From assembly GCA_002724215.1 (NCBI GenBank), contig PBOD01000119.1, positions 1 through 52,396 of the forward strand: a DNA stretch of 52,396 nucleotides. The letters are read 5' to 3'. The position numbers and the translations under genes are program-made. This DNA comes from Gemmatimonadota bacterium. Lineage in GTDB: Bacteria > Latescibacterota > UBA2968 > UBA8231. This document shows positions 18,513 through 28,960 of this stretch, piece by piece; the first letter of the stretch is position 1; each line of letters starts with the position of its first letter. The notes beneath the pieces are model-generated. The model was given only the letters and a program-made list of their open reading frames with translations, made no database searches and was not told the origin of the DNA.

Positions 18513-19067
18513 ATGGCCGAAGCCTCCGCCAAAGCTCTGTTGGCGCTCGACGACCTCGCAGAGGGCCACAATGATGTGACCGTCGAGTTGAGTGCGGAGG
18601 AGTTGGAGTTGGAGGACGAGTTTTTCGTCTTTCGCTCGATGGTCACGGCCGCGGTGGCCGTGCGGCGCAGCATGGACAACTTCAACCTTGACGGCGTGGT
18701 CCGCTGCCAGATCAGCGGCGACTGCTATCGCTGCCTCAAGCCGGCGCAGCAGGACGTCGAGGCGCGGTTTCGACTGCTGGTGCAACGGCGCCAGGCCAGT
18801 CCTGAGGAATTGGAATCGGCCGAGGAAGACGGCTATATCGAGATCGTCGATCCGGGGATGCGCCAGCTCGACCTGCGCGAGTACATTCGCGAGGCGGTGA
18901 TCCTCGATTTGCCGGTGCGGATCCCGACGCCCGACACCGAAGGGCGCTGCCCGCAGTGCGGCGAGGATCTGGCGGGCGAGGTTGCCAGCGGCGAGGAAAA
19001 GGCCGTGGATCCGCGCTGGGCTGCGCTCGGCAAGATAGAATTTTCGCAAACGGAAGAAAGCACCTGA
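18513..19067 (+). CDS. yceD: YceD/DUF177 family protein
   Basis: A 184-residue YceD (DUF177) family protein. The family is nearly always found directly before rpmF, as here, and has been linked to 23S rRNA accumulation; its biochemical role is not settled. A beta-rich first half ends in GVVRCQISGDCYRCLKPAQQDVEARF, and the typical DLREYIREAVILDLPVRI strand follows. A Cys pair (CPQCGEDL) sits near the C-terminus. The start lies one base after the ndk stop. The tail after the cysteine pair (ASGEEKAVDPRWAALGKI) is the usual end of the family. Confidence 0.9.
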   Translation: MAEASAKALLALDDLAEGHNDVTVELSAEELELEDEFFVFRSMVTAAVAVRRSMDNFNLDGVVRCQISGDCYRCLKPAQQDVEARFRLLVQRRQASPEELESAEEDGYIEIVDPGMRQLDLREYIREAVILDLPVRIPTPDTEGRCPQCGEDLAGEVASGEEKAVDPRWAALGKIEFSQTEEST

Positions 19068-19080
19068 AAGGAGCTCCAAA

Positions 19081-19263
19081 GTGGCTGCAGTACCTAAAAG
19101 AAGAATATCGCGCACTCGCCGCGACAAGCGGCGCACCCACTGGAAGATCAAGGCGGCGGCCAGGACCACCTGCGCCCATTGCGGGCAGCCCGCCCTCCCC
19201 CATCGCATCTGCGCCAGCTGCGGTTTCTACCGCGGCCGCGAATACGTCGAGCCCGAAGTTTAG
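19081..19263 (+). CDS. rpmF: Large ribosomal subunit protein bL32
   Basis: A 60-residue basic protein with the bL32 signature AVPKRRISRTRRDKRRTHWK and a four-cysteine zinc ribbon (C31, C34, C44, C47). It is the zinc-binding (C+) form. The start is GTG, with a strong AAAGGAG about seven bases upstream in the gap after yceD. The yceD-rpmF pair leading into fab genes is a very widespread arrangement. Confidence 0.96.
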   Translation: MAAVPKRRISRTRRDKRRTHWKIKAAARTTCAHCGQPALPHRICASCGFYRGREYVEPEV

Positions 19264-19288
19264 TCCGGATTTCGGGATGGGGGATTGA

Positions 19289-20296
19289 GTGGCTGAAACG
19301 GAGAAGAAATTCCGGGCGGCGATCACCGCAACCGCGCGCTTTCTGCCCGACAAGGTCGTCACCAACGCCGATATCGAGAAGCTCGTCGATACCTCCGACG
19401 AGTGGATTCGTACGCGCACCGGCATTGTCGAGCGGCGCTTTCTCGAAGAGGACGAACCGACCTCCAAGATGGCGATCGCCGTCGGTGCAGATCTGCTGCG
19501 AAAGCGGGGCCTCAGCGGCGACGATATCGACCTGATCATCGTCGCCACCATCACGCCGGACATGGTTTTTCCGGCCACGGCCTGCCTGGTCCAGCACGGC
19601 ATCGGCGCCAACCGGGCCTGGGCCTACGATTTGTCGGCGGCCTGCTCGGGCTTCGTCTACGCGATCACCGCCGGGGCGCAGTTTATCGAGACCGGTGCGC
19701 ATCGCCGGGTGATGGTCATCGGTGCCGACAAGATGAGCATGCTGCTCGACTTCACCGACCGCACGACCTGCGTGCTGTTTGGCGACGGGGCCGGTGGGGT
19801 GATCCTCGAGCGCAGTGAGGACGGCGCGGCCGGGCTGCTCGACTTCGAGCTCTACGCCGATGGCTCCAGTGTCGACTGCCTCTACGTCAAGGCCGGCGGC
19901 AGCCGCGCGCCGGCTACGCACCAGACCGTCGATGCGCGCGAGCACTACGTGCGCCAGGAGGGTGCTACGGTCTTCAAATTTGCGGTCAGCAAGATGGCTG
20001 AGGTGTCGGTGAGCCTGATCGAGCGCAACGGCCTGACCGGCACCGACCTCAAGCTCTTCGTGCCGCACCAGGCCAACAAGCGCATTATCGACGCTGCGGC
20101 AGAACGCATGGATCTGCCGAAAGATAGAGTGGTGCTCAATATCGACCGCTGCGCCAATACCACCGCTGCCACCATTCCCATCGCGCTGTCCGAAGCCGAC
20201 GACGATGGCCGCTTGCAAAGCGGCGATCTGCTGCTGATGACCGGGGTCGGGGGCGGTCTGACCTGGGGCAGCGCGCTATTTCGCTGGGGTCATTGA
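19289..20296 (+). CDS. fabH: 3-oxoacyl-[ACP] synthase III
   Basis: Condenses an acyl-CoA primer with malonyl-ACP to start type II fatty-acid synthesis. The catalytic triad is intact: Cys119 in LSAACSGFVYAI, His260 in VPHQANKRI and Asn290 in NIDRCANTTAATIP. Length (335 residues) is normal. GTG is used as start, shortly after a GGGGGA stretch. plsX, which usually lies between rpmF and fabH, is absent; only 25 bases separate the two genes here. Confidence 0.95.
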   Translation: MAETEKKFRAAITATARFLPDKVVTNADIEKLVDTSDEWIRTRTGIVERRFLEEDEPTSKMAIAVGADLLRKRGLSGDDIDLIIVATITPDMVFPATACLVQHGIGANRAWAYDLSAACSGFVYAITAGAQFIETGAHRRVMVIGADKMSMLLDFTDRTTCVLFGDGAGGVILERSEDGAAGLLDFELYADGSSVDCLYVKAGGSRAPATHQTVDAREHYVRQEGATVFKFAVSKMAEVSVSLIERNGLTGTDLKLFVPHQANKRIIDAAAERMDLPKDRVVLNIDRCANTTAATIPIALSEADDDGRLQSGDLLLMTGVGGGLTWGSALFRWGH

Positions 20297-20297
20297 G

Positions 20298-21221
20298 ATG
20301 GGCATGGCTTTTCTGTTTCCGGGCCAGGCCTCGCAGGCCGTGGGTATGGCCCGCGATCTCTACGAGCAGCACGCGTTGGCGCGCGAGCGTTTTGCGGCGG
20401 CCGATGCGGCGCTGGGTTTTGAGTTGAGCACCGCGTGTTTCGAGGGGCCGCAAGAGCGGCTGATGCAGACGGAGGTCACGCAGCCGGCGGTCTTCGTCCA
20501 CAGTGTCATAGCCTGCGAGTTGCTGCAGGCGGCCGGGATTGGTCCCGAGGCCGTGGCTGGTCACAGTCTCGGCGAGTATTCGGCGCTGGTGGCGGCTGGG
20601 GCGTTGTCCTTCGAGGCGGCGCTGGCGCTGGTCGGGCCGCGTGGCAAGCTGATGCAGGCGGCCGGCGCTGAGCAGCCGGGGGCGATGGGTGCGGTGATCG
20701 GGCTGGAGGACGACGCGCAGATCGCGGCGCTGTGCGAGCAGGTCGATGGGGTGGTGGTCGCGGCGAATTTCAACTCGCCGGGCCAGGTGGTGGTTTCGGG
20801 CGAACAGACGGCGGTGGCGAATCTGGGCGCGTTGGCCGAGGAAGCCGGCGCCAAGCGCTTTGTCGAGTTGGCGGTCAGCGGGGCCTTCCACTCGCCGTTG
20901 ATGGAGCCAACGGCAAAGGCAATGGAGGCGCTGATCGCCGCCGCGCCATTGCAGGCGCCGAAGGTACCGGTGCTGACCAATGTCTCGGCCGCGCCGGTGC
21001 GCGACCCCGAGGAGTTGCGGTCGCACCTGATTCAGCAGATCACCAGCCCGGTGCGCTGGACCGAGACGGTGCGGGCGTTGGCTGGGATGGGCGTAGAAGA
21101 CGCGTACGAGGTCGGACCCGGGGCGGTGTTAAAGGGACTGGTGCGGCGTATAGAGCGCGGGATAACGGTAACTGCGGCGGGCACCGCAGAGGAAATCGCA
21201 GCGGCGAAGGGAGCGGAATAG
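20298..21221 (+). CDS. fabD: Malonyl-CoA:ACP transacylase
   Basis: Loads malonyl groups from CoA onto acyl carrier protein. LFPGQASQAVGM near the N-terminus, the nucleophile elbow GHSLGEYSAL with Ser90, the carboxylate-binding Arg115 in GPRGKLMQ and the catalytic His198 in GAFHSPLM are all present. It has a typical length of 307 residues. The ATG lies one base after the fabH stop. Confidence 0.95.
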   Translation: MGMAFLFPGQASQAVGMARDLYEQHALARERFAAADAALGFELSTACFEGPQERLMQTEVTQPAVFVHSVIACELLQAAGIGPEAVAGHSLGEYSALVAAGALSFEAALALVGPRGKLMQAAGAEQPGAMGAVIGLEDDAQIAALCEQVDGVVVAANFNSPGQVVVSGEQTAVANLGALAEEAGAKRFVELAVSGAFHSPLMEPTAKAMEALIAAAPLQAPKVPVLTNVSAAPVRDPEELRSHLIQQITSPVRWTETVRALAGMGVEDAYEVGPGAVLKGLVRRIERGITVTAAGTAEEIAAAKGAE

Positions 21222-21222
21222 T

Positions 21223-21969
21223 ATGGGCTTGTTGGACGGTAAAGTCGCGCTGGTCACCGGCGGCTCGCGGGGTATCGGTCGTGCCATCGCGCTGCGGTTG
21301 GGCCAAGAAGGTGCCGATGTGGCGGTTTGCGCGCGCAATGTCGAGGCGGCGGGCGAGGTAGCGTCTGAGATCGAAGGCCTGGGCCGCAAATGCCTGGTGC
21401 GCGCCTGTGATGTGGCGGACGCCGAGCAGGCCGGTGCATTGATTGCGGCGACCATTGAGGAATTGGGCCAACTCGATATATTGGTCAACAATGCCGGCGT
21501 TACCCGCGACAATTTGCTGATGCGGATGAAGGAGGAGGACTGGGACGAGGTGCTGGCAATCAACCTCAAGGGCGCCTTCAACTGCGCCAGAGCCGCGGTG
21601 CGCCCGATGCTCAAGGCCCGCGGCGGTCGCATCGTCAATATCACTTCGGTCGTTGGCCTCCAGGGCAACGCTGGCCAGGTCAATTACGCTGCCTCCAAGG
21701 CCGGTTTGATCGGCCTGACCAAGAGCCTGGCACGCGAACTGGCCTCGCGCGGTATTACCGCCAACGCCGTGGCGCCGGGGCTGGTCCCGGAGACGGGCAT
21801 GACCGGCGAACTTGCCGCGGAAGTGCAGCAGCAGATGCTGTCCGCCGTGCCGCTGGGTCGGGCGGGGACGCCGGAGGACGTCGCGCACGCGGTGGCCTTT
21901 CTGGCCTCCGAGCAGGCGGCCTATATCACCGGCCAGGTCCTCGCCGTCGACGGCGGAATGGTGATGTAG
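21223..21969 (+). CDS. fabG: 3-oxoacyl-[ACP] reductase
   Basis: NADPH-dependent reductase of the fatty-acid elongation cycle, a classical SDR of 248 residues. It shows the cofactor loop TGGSRGIG (12-19), NNAG (89-92), and the catalytic Ser142, Tyr155 and Lys159 in NITSV and YAASK. The C-terminal VDGGMVM end is typical. The ATG lies one base after fabD's stop. Confidence 0.95.
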   Translation: MGLLDGKVALVTGGSRGIGRAIALRLGQEGADVAVCARNVEAAGEVASEIEGLGRKCLVRACDVADAEQAGALIAATIEELGQLDILVNNAGVTRDNLLMRMKEEDWDEVLAINLKGAFNCARAAVRPMLKARGGRIVNITSVVGLQGNAGQVNYAASKAGLIGLTKSLARELASRGITANAVAPGLVPETGMTGELAAEVQQQMLSAVPLGRAGTPEDVAHAVAFLASEQAAYITGQVLAVDGGMVM

Positions 21970-21976
21970 ATAGCGG

Positions 21977-22006
21977 TTGAAAAAGAGATTGCAGTACGAC
22001 TATATT
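21977..22006 (+). promoter_or_regulatory. Internal promoter for acpP
   Basis: TTGAAA (21977-21982) and TATATT (22001-22006, 5 of 6) are 18 bases apart in the 89-base gap between fabG and acpP, the largest gap of the fab run. acpP often has its own promoter because the carrier protein is needed in excess; assigning this site to it is inference. Confidence 0.5.
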
Positions 22007-22058
22007 TGGCGCTGTAAGGAAAGGCAGTATTCACACCACTATCCCAAGGGGTTTCGAA

Positions 22059-22298
22059 ATGTCTGACATCAATGAACGCGTGAAGGACCTGGTCGTCGAG
22101 CAGTTGGGCGTTAGTGCCGATCAGGTGACCCCCCAGGCCTCCTTTATCGATGATCTGGGCGCCGATTCGCTCGATACTGTCGAATTGGTGATGGCCTTTG
22201 AGGAGGAATTCGGGATCGATATCCCGGACGAGGACGCCGAGAAGATGGTTTCCGTCTCCGACGCGATCAAATACCTGGAAGAAAACAGCAAGGCCTAG
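22059..22298 (+). CDS. acpP: Acyl carrier protein
   Basis: A 79-residue acidic helical protein with the phosphopantetheine attachment serine S37 in [18 protein letters not shown]. It carries growing acyl chains in fatty-acid synthesis. An AAGGGG ribosome site sits seven bases before the ATG, stronger than most in this run. It lies between fabG and fabF, the standard order. Confidence 0.97.
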   Translation: MSDINERVKDLVVEQLGVSADQVTPQASFIDDLGADSLDTVELVMAFEEEFGIDIPDEDAEKMVSVSDAIKYLEENSKA

Positions 22299-22308
22299 GC
22301 GGCGGACC

Positions 22309-23553
<1,245 letters not shown>

Positions 23554-23562
23554 ACGGGCTTT

Positions 23563-24318
23563 ATGGGCTGGATCTCGAGCCTCTGGAAGCGCCTCAAGCC
23601 CTCGGGTGAACTCAATGAACTCTCGCCTGAGTCTCTGCGCTCGCTCGAAGACCTGGTCAGCTACCGCTTCCAGAACACTGATTTGCTGGTCAAGGCCCTC
23701 AAGCACCGCAGCTATGTCTACGCGCGCCAGGGCAGCGGCATCGAGTCGAACGAGCGGCTCGAATTTCTCGGCGACGCAGTACTCGACCTGCTGGTGGCCG
23801 AATTTCTCTTTCTCCGCTTCGAGGATAAGCGCGAGGGCGACCTGACCCAGATGAAGTCGCTGTTGGTCAGCCGCACGGTGCTCGCGCGGCAGGCGCACCG
23901 GCTCGGCCTCGATGCCTTCGTGCTGCTCAGCGCCGAGGAGCGCGATGCCGGTGGGGGCAAGCAGCCCTCGATTCTCTGCGATGCTTTCGAGTCGCTGATT
24001 GGCGCGATGTACCTCGACGGCGGCCTTGGGGCCTGCCGGACCTTCGTCCAGGCCGCGGTGCTCGACGACTTCCACGAGTTGATCAAAGAGGATGACTATA
24101 TCAACTTCAAGAGCAAACTGCTCGAACACACCCAGGGCCTGGGCAACGGCCACCCGCGCTATCTGGTCAACTCGGAAGAGGGCCCTGACCACGACAAGGT
24201 CTTCAGCGTCGAGGTCTGCGTCACCGGTGAGCGCATTGGCCGCGGCCAGGGCCGCAGCAAGAAAGAAGCGCAGCAGATGGCGGCCAAAGATGCGCTGCAG
24301 CGCCTGGATGCGCTGTAA
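23563..24318 (+). CDS. rnc: Ribonuclease III
   Basis: Cleaves double-stranded RNA in rRNA and mRNA processing. The signature NERLEFLGDAVL (63-74) holds the catalytic acidic residues, and DAFESLIGAMYLDGG provides the second acidic set. The C-terminal part from about residue 175 is a double-stranded RNA-binding domain (NFKSKLLEHTQG to KKEAQQMAAKDALQRL). The 251-residue length is usual. Its position after acpP-fabF is a very common arrangement. Confidence 0.95.
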   Translation: MGWISSLWKRLKPSGELNELSPESLRSLEDLVSYRFQNTDLLVKALKHRSYVYARQGSGIESNERLEFLGDAVLDLLVAEFLFLRFEDKREGDLTQMKSLLVSRTVLARQAHRLGLDAFVLLSAEERDAGGGKQPSILCDAFESLIGAMYLDGGLGACRTFVQAAVLDDFHELIKEDDYINFKSKLLEHTQGLGNGHPRYLVNSEEGPDHDKVFSVEVCVTGERIGRGQGRSKKEAQQMAAKDALQRLDAL

Positions 24319-25103
24319 TGGACGCCTGGCGAGTCCTCGACACCGGCGCGAGTACCGGCGCCTGGAATATGGCCGTGGACCGTGCACTGCGCGGACCGGT
24401 TTTGCGCTTTTACGGCTGGGATCCGCCGGCGGTATCCTGTGGTTATGGCCAGGTCGTCGAGCGCGAAGTAGATATGGCGGCCTGCCGCGCGCTGGGCGTC
24501 GATGTGGTGCGGCGGCCCACCGGCGGCCGCGCGGTATTGCACTGGCGGGAATTGACCTACAGCGTCGTCTGCGCGCCCGCGGATCTCGGCGCTGGCGAGG
24601 GAATAGAAGACGCGCATCGATTGATTGCGGAATGCCTGGCGGCGGGGTTGCGCGATTGCGGGATCGCCGTCGATATCGTGCGCAACCAGCGCCGGGTGGA
24701 GCGCTCGCGGGGCGCGGGGGCGACATCGCCCTGTTTCAGCAGTGCCGCGCGCTGGGAACTCTCTTGCGGTGGGCGCAAGCTGGTCGGCAGCGCCCAGCGG
24801 CGCTATCGCCACGGGCTATTGCAGCATGGGTCTATTTTGCTTGGACCGGCGCACCAGCGCCTGCCCGATTTGATGCGCATCGACGAGCCGCGGCGGCGGG
24901 CCTGGACTGCGGCGCTTGCGGCTGGCAGCACCGATGTGGCGCGTTGCGCGCCGGGGCTGGTGGACCGCGATGCATTGGTCGAATGCTTGGTCGGCGGTTT
25001 CGCGCGACGATTGGGGGCGCGGATGGAGCGGGGTGAATTGACCGCGGCGGAGGAATTGCAGGCCGCTGAGCAGACAGCGGCGTTGGAGGAGGTGGGGGTA
25101 TGA
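24318..25103 (+). CDS. Lipoyl/octanoyl transferase of the LplA/LipM family
   Basis: A 261-residue BPL/LplA/LipB-fold protein. It has [11 protein letters not shown] (65-75), the catalytic lysine motif [12 protein letters not shown] (K154) and [10 protein letters not shown] cysteine (C139) in [12 protein letters not shown] matches the position of the catalytic Cys of Bacillus LipM, pointing to octanoyl transfer from ACP to an apo-lipoyl domain. Placement right behind acpP and the fab genes fits an octanoyl-ACP user. The ATG overlaps the last base of the rnc stop codon. A true ATP-dependent lipoate ligase (LplA) is the alternative; the short length without a C-terminal accessory domain argues against it. 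Confidence 0.8.
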   Translation: MDAWRVLDTGASTGAWNMAVDRALRGPVLRFYGWDPPAVSCGYGQVVEREVDMAACRALGVDVVRRPTGGRAVLHWRELTYSVVCAPADLGAGEGIEDAHRLIAECLAAGLRDCGIAVDIVRNQRRVERSRGAGATSPCFSSAARWELSCGGRKLVGSAQRRYRHGLLQHGSILLGPAHQRLPDLMRIDEPRRRAWTAALAAGSTDVARCAPGLVDRDALVECLVGGFARRLGARMERGELTAAEELQAAEQTAALEEVGV

Positions 25104-26080
25104 TGGCACGGGATCCCCTGCTCGAGGTACGCGATTTGCGCACGTATTTCTACACCGAAGAGGGCGTCGGTCGCGCCGTCGATGGGGTGTCGTTTGCCGT
25201 TGGTAAGGGCGAGACGCTGGGCATCGTCGGCGAGAGCGGGTGCGGCAAGAGCGTCGGCGCGCTATCGGTGATGCGGTTGGTCGCCGATCCGCCCGGACGG
25301 ATCGAATCGGGGCAGATTTTGCTCAAGGGGCGCGATTTGCTGACCCTCGACGAGGAGGAGATGTGCCGGGTGCGCGGCGACGATATCGCGATGATCTTCC
25401 AGGAGCCGATGACCAGTCTCAATCCAGTGCTGACCTGTGGTTTCCAGATCGCCGAGTCGGTGGTTCTGCACCAGCAGGTCTCGCAGCAAGAGGCTCGCGA
25501 TCGCGCCGTCGAGATGCTCAAGCTGGTGGGTATCCCCGCGCCGGAGCAGCGCATTGACGAGTACCCGCACCAGTTGTCGGGCGGGATGCGCCAGCGGGTG
25601 ATGATCGCCATGGCGCTGTCGTGCAACCCGGATGTGCTGATTGCCGACGAGCCGACCACCGCGCTCGACGTAACGATCCAGGCGCAGATCCTCGAGCTTT
25701 TGGAGGCGCTGCAGGAAGAATTGCACATGGCGATCCTGATGATCACCCACGACCTGGGGGTGATCGCCGAAGTCGCCGACCAGGTGACGGTGATGTACGC
25801 GGGCAAAATCGTCGAATACGCTGCTACCGCGGTGCTTTTTGCGCAGCCGTTGCACCCCTACACCCAGGGCCTGTTGCGCTCGATCCCGCGCCTGGACGAG
25901 GGCCGCGAGCGGCTCGATATCATTCCGGGCATGGTGCCCGATGCCCGCGCCTTCCCGCCGGGGTGCCGCTTTGCACCGCGCTGTCCGCTGGCCGACGACC
26001 GCTGCCGGAGCGAGGAGCCGCAATTGGCGGATATGGGCGATGGCCACTGGACTAGTTGCTGGCACGCCGGGGAACTATGA
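25100..26080 (+). CDS. Oligopeptide/dipeptide ABC transporter ATP-binding protein (OppD/DppD type)
   Basis: A 326-residue ATPase with Walker A GESGCGKS (44-51), the Q-loop in [11 protein letters not shown], signature LSGGMRQR (159-166), Walker B VLIADEP (179-185) and the H-loop in ITHDLG. The C-terminal cysteine-bearing extension ([17 protein letters not shown]) is typical of the Opp/Dpp ATPases. The ATG overlaps the stop of the preceding lipoyltransferase gene (ATGA). A paired OppF-type ATPase follows, but no permease or binding-protein gene lies nearby, so the substrate is unknown and the membrane parts must be encoded elsewhere. Confidence 0.9.
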   Translation: MMARDPLLEVRDLRTYFYTEEGVGRAVDGVSFAVGKGETLGIVGESGCGKSVGALSVMRLVADPPGRIESGQILLKGRDLLTLDEEEMCRVRGDDIAMIFQEPMTSLNPVLTCGFQIAESVVLHQQVSQQEARDRAVEMLKLVGIPAPEQRIDEYPHQLSGGMRQRVMIAMALSCNPDVLIADEPTTALDVTIQAQILELLEALQEELHMAILMITHDLGVIAEVADQVTVMYAGKIVEYAATAVLFAQPLHPYTQGLLRSIPRLDEGRERLDIIPGMVPDARAFPPGCRFAPRCPLADDRCRSEEPQLADMGDGHWTSCWHAGEL

Positions 26081-27102
26081 GCGAGACCGCGCCGCTGGTC
26101 GAGGTCCGGGGTCTCAAAAAATACTTTCCCGTGCGCAGCGGGATCTGGGGCCGGGTCCAGGCCCACGTCAAAGCCGTCGATGGGGTCGATCTGGCGATCT
26201 ACCAGGGCGAGACGCTCGGCGTGGTCGGCGAGAGTGGCTGCGGCAAGACCACTTTGGGCCGGTTGATGCTGCGACTGGTCGAGGCGACGGCGGGCGAGGT
26301 GCTCTTCGAAGGCGCTGATTTGCTCAAGTTGGGCAAGGAGGAGATGCGGGCGCGGCGGCGCAGTATGCAGATCATCTTTCAGGACCCCTATTCGTCTTTG
26401 AATCCGCGAATGACGGTGAGCGGGATCATCGGCGAGGCCCTGAAGGTACATCGCCTCGCCGAGCGCGAGGAATTGCAGGCCAGAGTGGGGGAATTGCTGG
26501 AGATGGTGGGGCTGCCGCCCGGTTATGCACGGCGCTACCCGCACGAGTTTTCCGGCGGTCAGCGCCAGCGCATCGGCATAGCGCGCGCATTGGCGGTCAG
26601 TCCGCGCTTTATCGTCGCCGACGAACCGGTGTCGGCGCTGGATGTGTCGATCCAGGCCCAGATCATTAATTTGTTGCAGGACTTGCAACGCAATCTGGGA
26701 TTGACGTACATGTTCGTTGCCCACGATTTGAGCGTGGTGCGGCATATTTCGGACCGGGTGGCGGTGATGTACCTGGGGCGCGTGGTCGAGATCGCGCGGC
26801 GCGATGAGCTCTACGAGCGACCGGCGCATCCCTATACCCAGGCACTGCTGTCGGCGGTGCCTGTGCCCGATCCGCAAGTCAGGCGCAGCCGCACTGTCCT
26901 CGTAGGGGATGTGCCCAATCCGGCGGCGGTGCCCGCCGGCTGTCCGTTTCACCCGCGCTGTCCAGAGCGCGAACAGATATGCACCCGCGTGGTGCCGCGC
27001 CTGGTCGATCTGGGCGGCGGCCACTGCACGGCCTGCCTGCTGCGCTATCCCGCCGAAATGCGGGAGCAGCTGGCGGCCGACACGGCAAATAGCAGCGATT
27101 AG
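26077..27102 (+). CDS. Oligopeptide/dipeptide ABC transporter ATP-binding protein (OppF/DppF type)
   Basis: The second ATPase of the pair, 341 residues. Motifs are Walker A GESGCGKT (51-58), Q-loop [15 protein letters not shown], signature [15 protein letters not shown] (158-172), Walker B FIVADEP (178-184), and a C-terminal [17 protein letters not shown] extension. I chose the ATG at 26077, which overlaps the upstream stop as ATGA; the longer frame from 26056 would overlap the upstream gene by 25 bases and adds nothing conserved. OppD and OppF types usually work as a heterodimer. Confidence 0.9.
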   Translation: MSETAPLVEVRGLKKYFPVRSGIWGRVQAHVKAVDGVDLAIYQGETLGVVGESGCGKTTLGRLMLRLVEATAGEVLFEGADLLKLGKEEMRARRRSMQIIFQDPYSSLNPRMTVSGIIGEALKVHRLAEREELQARVGELLEMVGLPPGYARRYPHEFSGGQRQRIGIARALAVSPRFIVADEPVSALDVSIQAQIINLLQDLQRNLGLTYMFVAHDLSVVRHISDRVAVMYLGRVVEIARRDELYERPAHPYTQALLSAVPVPDPQVRRSRTVLVGDVPNPAAVPAGCPFHPRCPEREQICTRVVPRLVDLGGGHCTACLLRYPAEMREQLAADTANSSD

Positions 27103-27124
27103 ATAGCAGGAGATATAAAAGCTT

Positions 27125-28948
27125 ATGATGACGGTATTGCGCGAAAAGACGGGGTTGGTGCTGTGGGTGGTGATTTTTGCCTTCGTCGGCCTGATCGTGG
27201 TCGAGTGGGGCGCCGACTATTCGGGCGGAGGTCAGGTCGATGTCGGCGACGACGTCGGCGTGATCAACGGCCAGCGGATCGGACTCAGAGAATTCCAGAG
27301 TGCGCTGCGCAACATGGCGCGCCAGGTGCCACAGGAGCAGCGCGCCGAGCAGGGCCAGCTGGTGCGCGAGGTATGGGACGGCTATATCCGCGACATCCTG
27401 CTGATGCAGGAGATCAAGAGGCTGGGTATTGAGGTCACCGACAAGGAATTGGCGCACTATACGCGGACCAGTCCGCCGCCAGCGGTGCAACAGATCGAAG
27501 CCTTCCAGACCGAGGGCCAGTTCGACATGGCCAAGTACAGCGCGTTTATCGGCGACCTGACCAATCTCCAGGATCCCAACAACCAGGCCTTTGTCCTGCA
27601 GATCGAGGGCATCCTCAGACAGCAATTGCTCAGCTACAAGTTGCAGCGGATCCTGTCCGGTATGGTACAGGTGAGCCCGAGCGAGACGCGGCAGCACTTC
27701 GAGGAGGCCAACGAGAAGGTGGCGATCGAATACGTGTTTGCTCCGGGTGGCACTGCGGCCGACGACGCGGTCGAGGTCACCGACGCCGACGTGGCCGCCT
27801 ACTACCAGCAGCACCTCGCCGAGTACGAGCATCCCGCCCAGGTTAGCCTCGAGTACGTGTTCTTTCCCAAGACCGCCAGCGCTGGGGATTCGCTCGAAAT
27901 TGCCGAGGAAATAGGCCGCCTGCGCCAGGAGATCCTGGCTGGTGCCGACTTCGCCGAACTGGCCGAGGTGGTCTCCGACGACGAGGGCTCGGCGATCAAC
28001 GGCGGCGATTTGGGGACCTTCGGCCGCGAGCGGATGGTCGCGCCCTTTGCCGATGCGGCTTTCGCGCTGGAGCCGGGCGAGGTGTCCGAACCGGTGCAGA
28101 CGCGCTTCGGCTGGCACCTGATCAAGGTTGAGGAGCGGCTCGAGGAGGATGGCGAAGAAAAGGTGCGCGCCCGCCACATCCTGCTCAAGTACCAGGCCTC
28201 GCGCAAGACCGAGGATCAGTTGCGCGATTCGGCCGAAGCGTTCCAGCAGCAGGCCGAGACCGGCGGCTTCGCCGCGGCGTTGCAGGCTGCGGGATTGGAG
28301 GCCGCGGCAACGGGCTTTTTGCAAAAGGATCAGGGTGTCCCCGGCCTGGGCACCAGCACCTCCTGGCTGGTCAACTGGTTTTTCGAGCAGGAGCCGGGCG
28401 CGGTCAGCCAGGTCGTCGAGAACGACCGCGGGCTGGGGATCGTGCAACTGGTGGCCAAGCGCGCCGAGGGTACCGCGCCGCTGGCCGAACTCAAGGGGCG
28501 GATCGAGCGCCAGGTGCGCAGTCGTAAAAAGGTCGATCTGGCTGCATTGCGGCTCGAGGCGGTGCGCCGCGAGGTCTCGGGCGGGGCGAGCCTGGCCGCG
28601 GCGGCCGAGAGCGCGGGGTTGGAATTGCGCGCGCCGGAGGCCTTTGCGCGCAATGGAGCGGTGCCGGGCATTGGGCGCAGCAACGAGGTCATCGGCGCGG
28701 CCTTCCGCCTCGACAAGGGCCAGCTCAGCGAAGTGATCAAGGTCGCCGAGGGCGGCTACCAGGGCGCCTATTTGCTGCGGCAACTGGACAAGACGCCGGC
28801 GGACGAGGCGCTGTTTGCTGAGCAGCGCGGGGAGATCGCCGCCCAGCTTCAGGCCCAGCGCCAGCAGGAGGCGGTGCAAAACTGGTTCGCGCACATGTAT
28901 GAGACGGCCGAGATCGAAGACAATCGCCACCGCTTTTTCACGTTTTAA
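27125..28948 (+). CDS. ppiD: Membrane-anchored periplasmic chaperone/peptidyl-prolyl isomerase, PpiD-like
   Basis: The 607-residue protein has PpiD architecture. A short cytoplasmic start ([10 protein letters not shown]) is followed by a single membrane helix ([16 protein letters not shown]), a SurA-N-like chaperone domain (about 45-240, beginning [19 protein letters not shown]) and a parvulin domain (about 240-337, [21 protein letters not shown] and [12 protein letters not shown]). A second, degenerate parvulin-like repeat starts at [11 protein letters not shown] (about 345), and a C-terminal helical chaperone segment ends the protein. It likely helps fold exported outer-membrane proteins, implying a Gram-negative envelope. 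An AGGAG lies 12 bases before the first of two adjacent ATG codons. Confidence 0.85.
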   Translation: MMTVLREKTGLVLWVVIFAFVGLIVVEWGADYSGGGQVDVGDDVGVINGQRIGLREFQSALRNMARQVPQEQRAEQGQLVREVWDGYIRDILLMQEIKRLGIEVTDKELAHYTRTSPPPAVQQIEAFQTEGQFDMAKYSAFIGDLTNLQDPNNQAFVLQIEGILRQQLLSYKLQRILSGMVQVSPSETRQHFEEANEKVAIEYVFAPGGTAADDAVEVTDADVAAYYQQHLAEYEHPAQVSLEYVFFPKTASAGDSLEIAEEIGRLRQEILAGADFAELAEVVSDDEGSAINGGDLGTFGRERMVAPFADAAFALEPGEVSEPVQTRFGWHLIKVEERLEEDGEEKVRARHILLKYQASRKTEDQLRDSAEAFQQQAETGGFAAALQAAGLEAAATGFLQKDQGVPGLGTSTSWLVNWFFEQEPGAVSQVVENDRGLGIVQLVAKRAEGTAPLAELKGRIERQVRSRKKVDLAALRLEAVRREVSGGASLAAAAESAGLELRAPEAFARNGAVPGIGRSNEVIGAAFRLDKGQLSEVIKVAEGGYQGAYLLRQLDKTPADEALFAEQRGEIAAQLQAQRQQEAVQNWFAHMYETAEIEDNRHRFFTF

Positions 28949-28960
28949 GGAGAGCTAGCT

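Noticed and set aside
26879-28930. 683-codon minus-strand frame opposite ppiD
   Set aside because: The plus strand encodes a clear PpiD with membrane helix and parvulin motif; the antisense frame has no family features.
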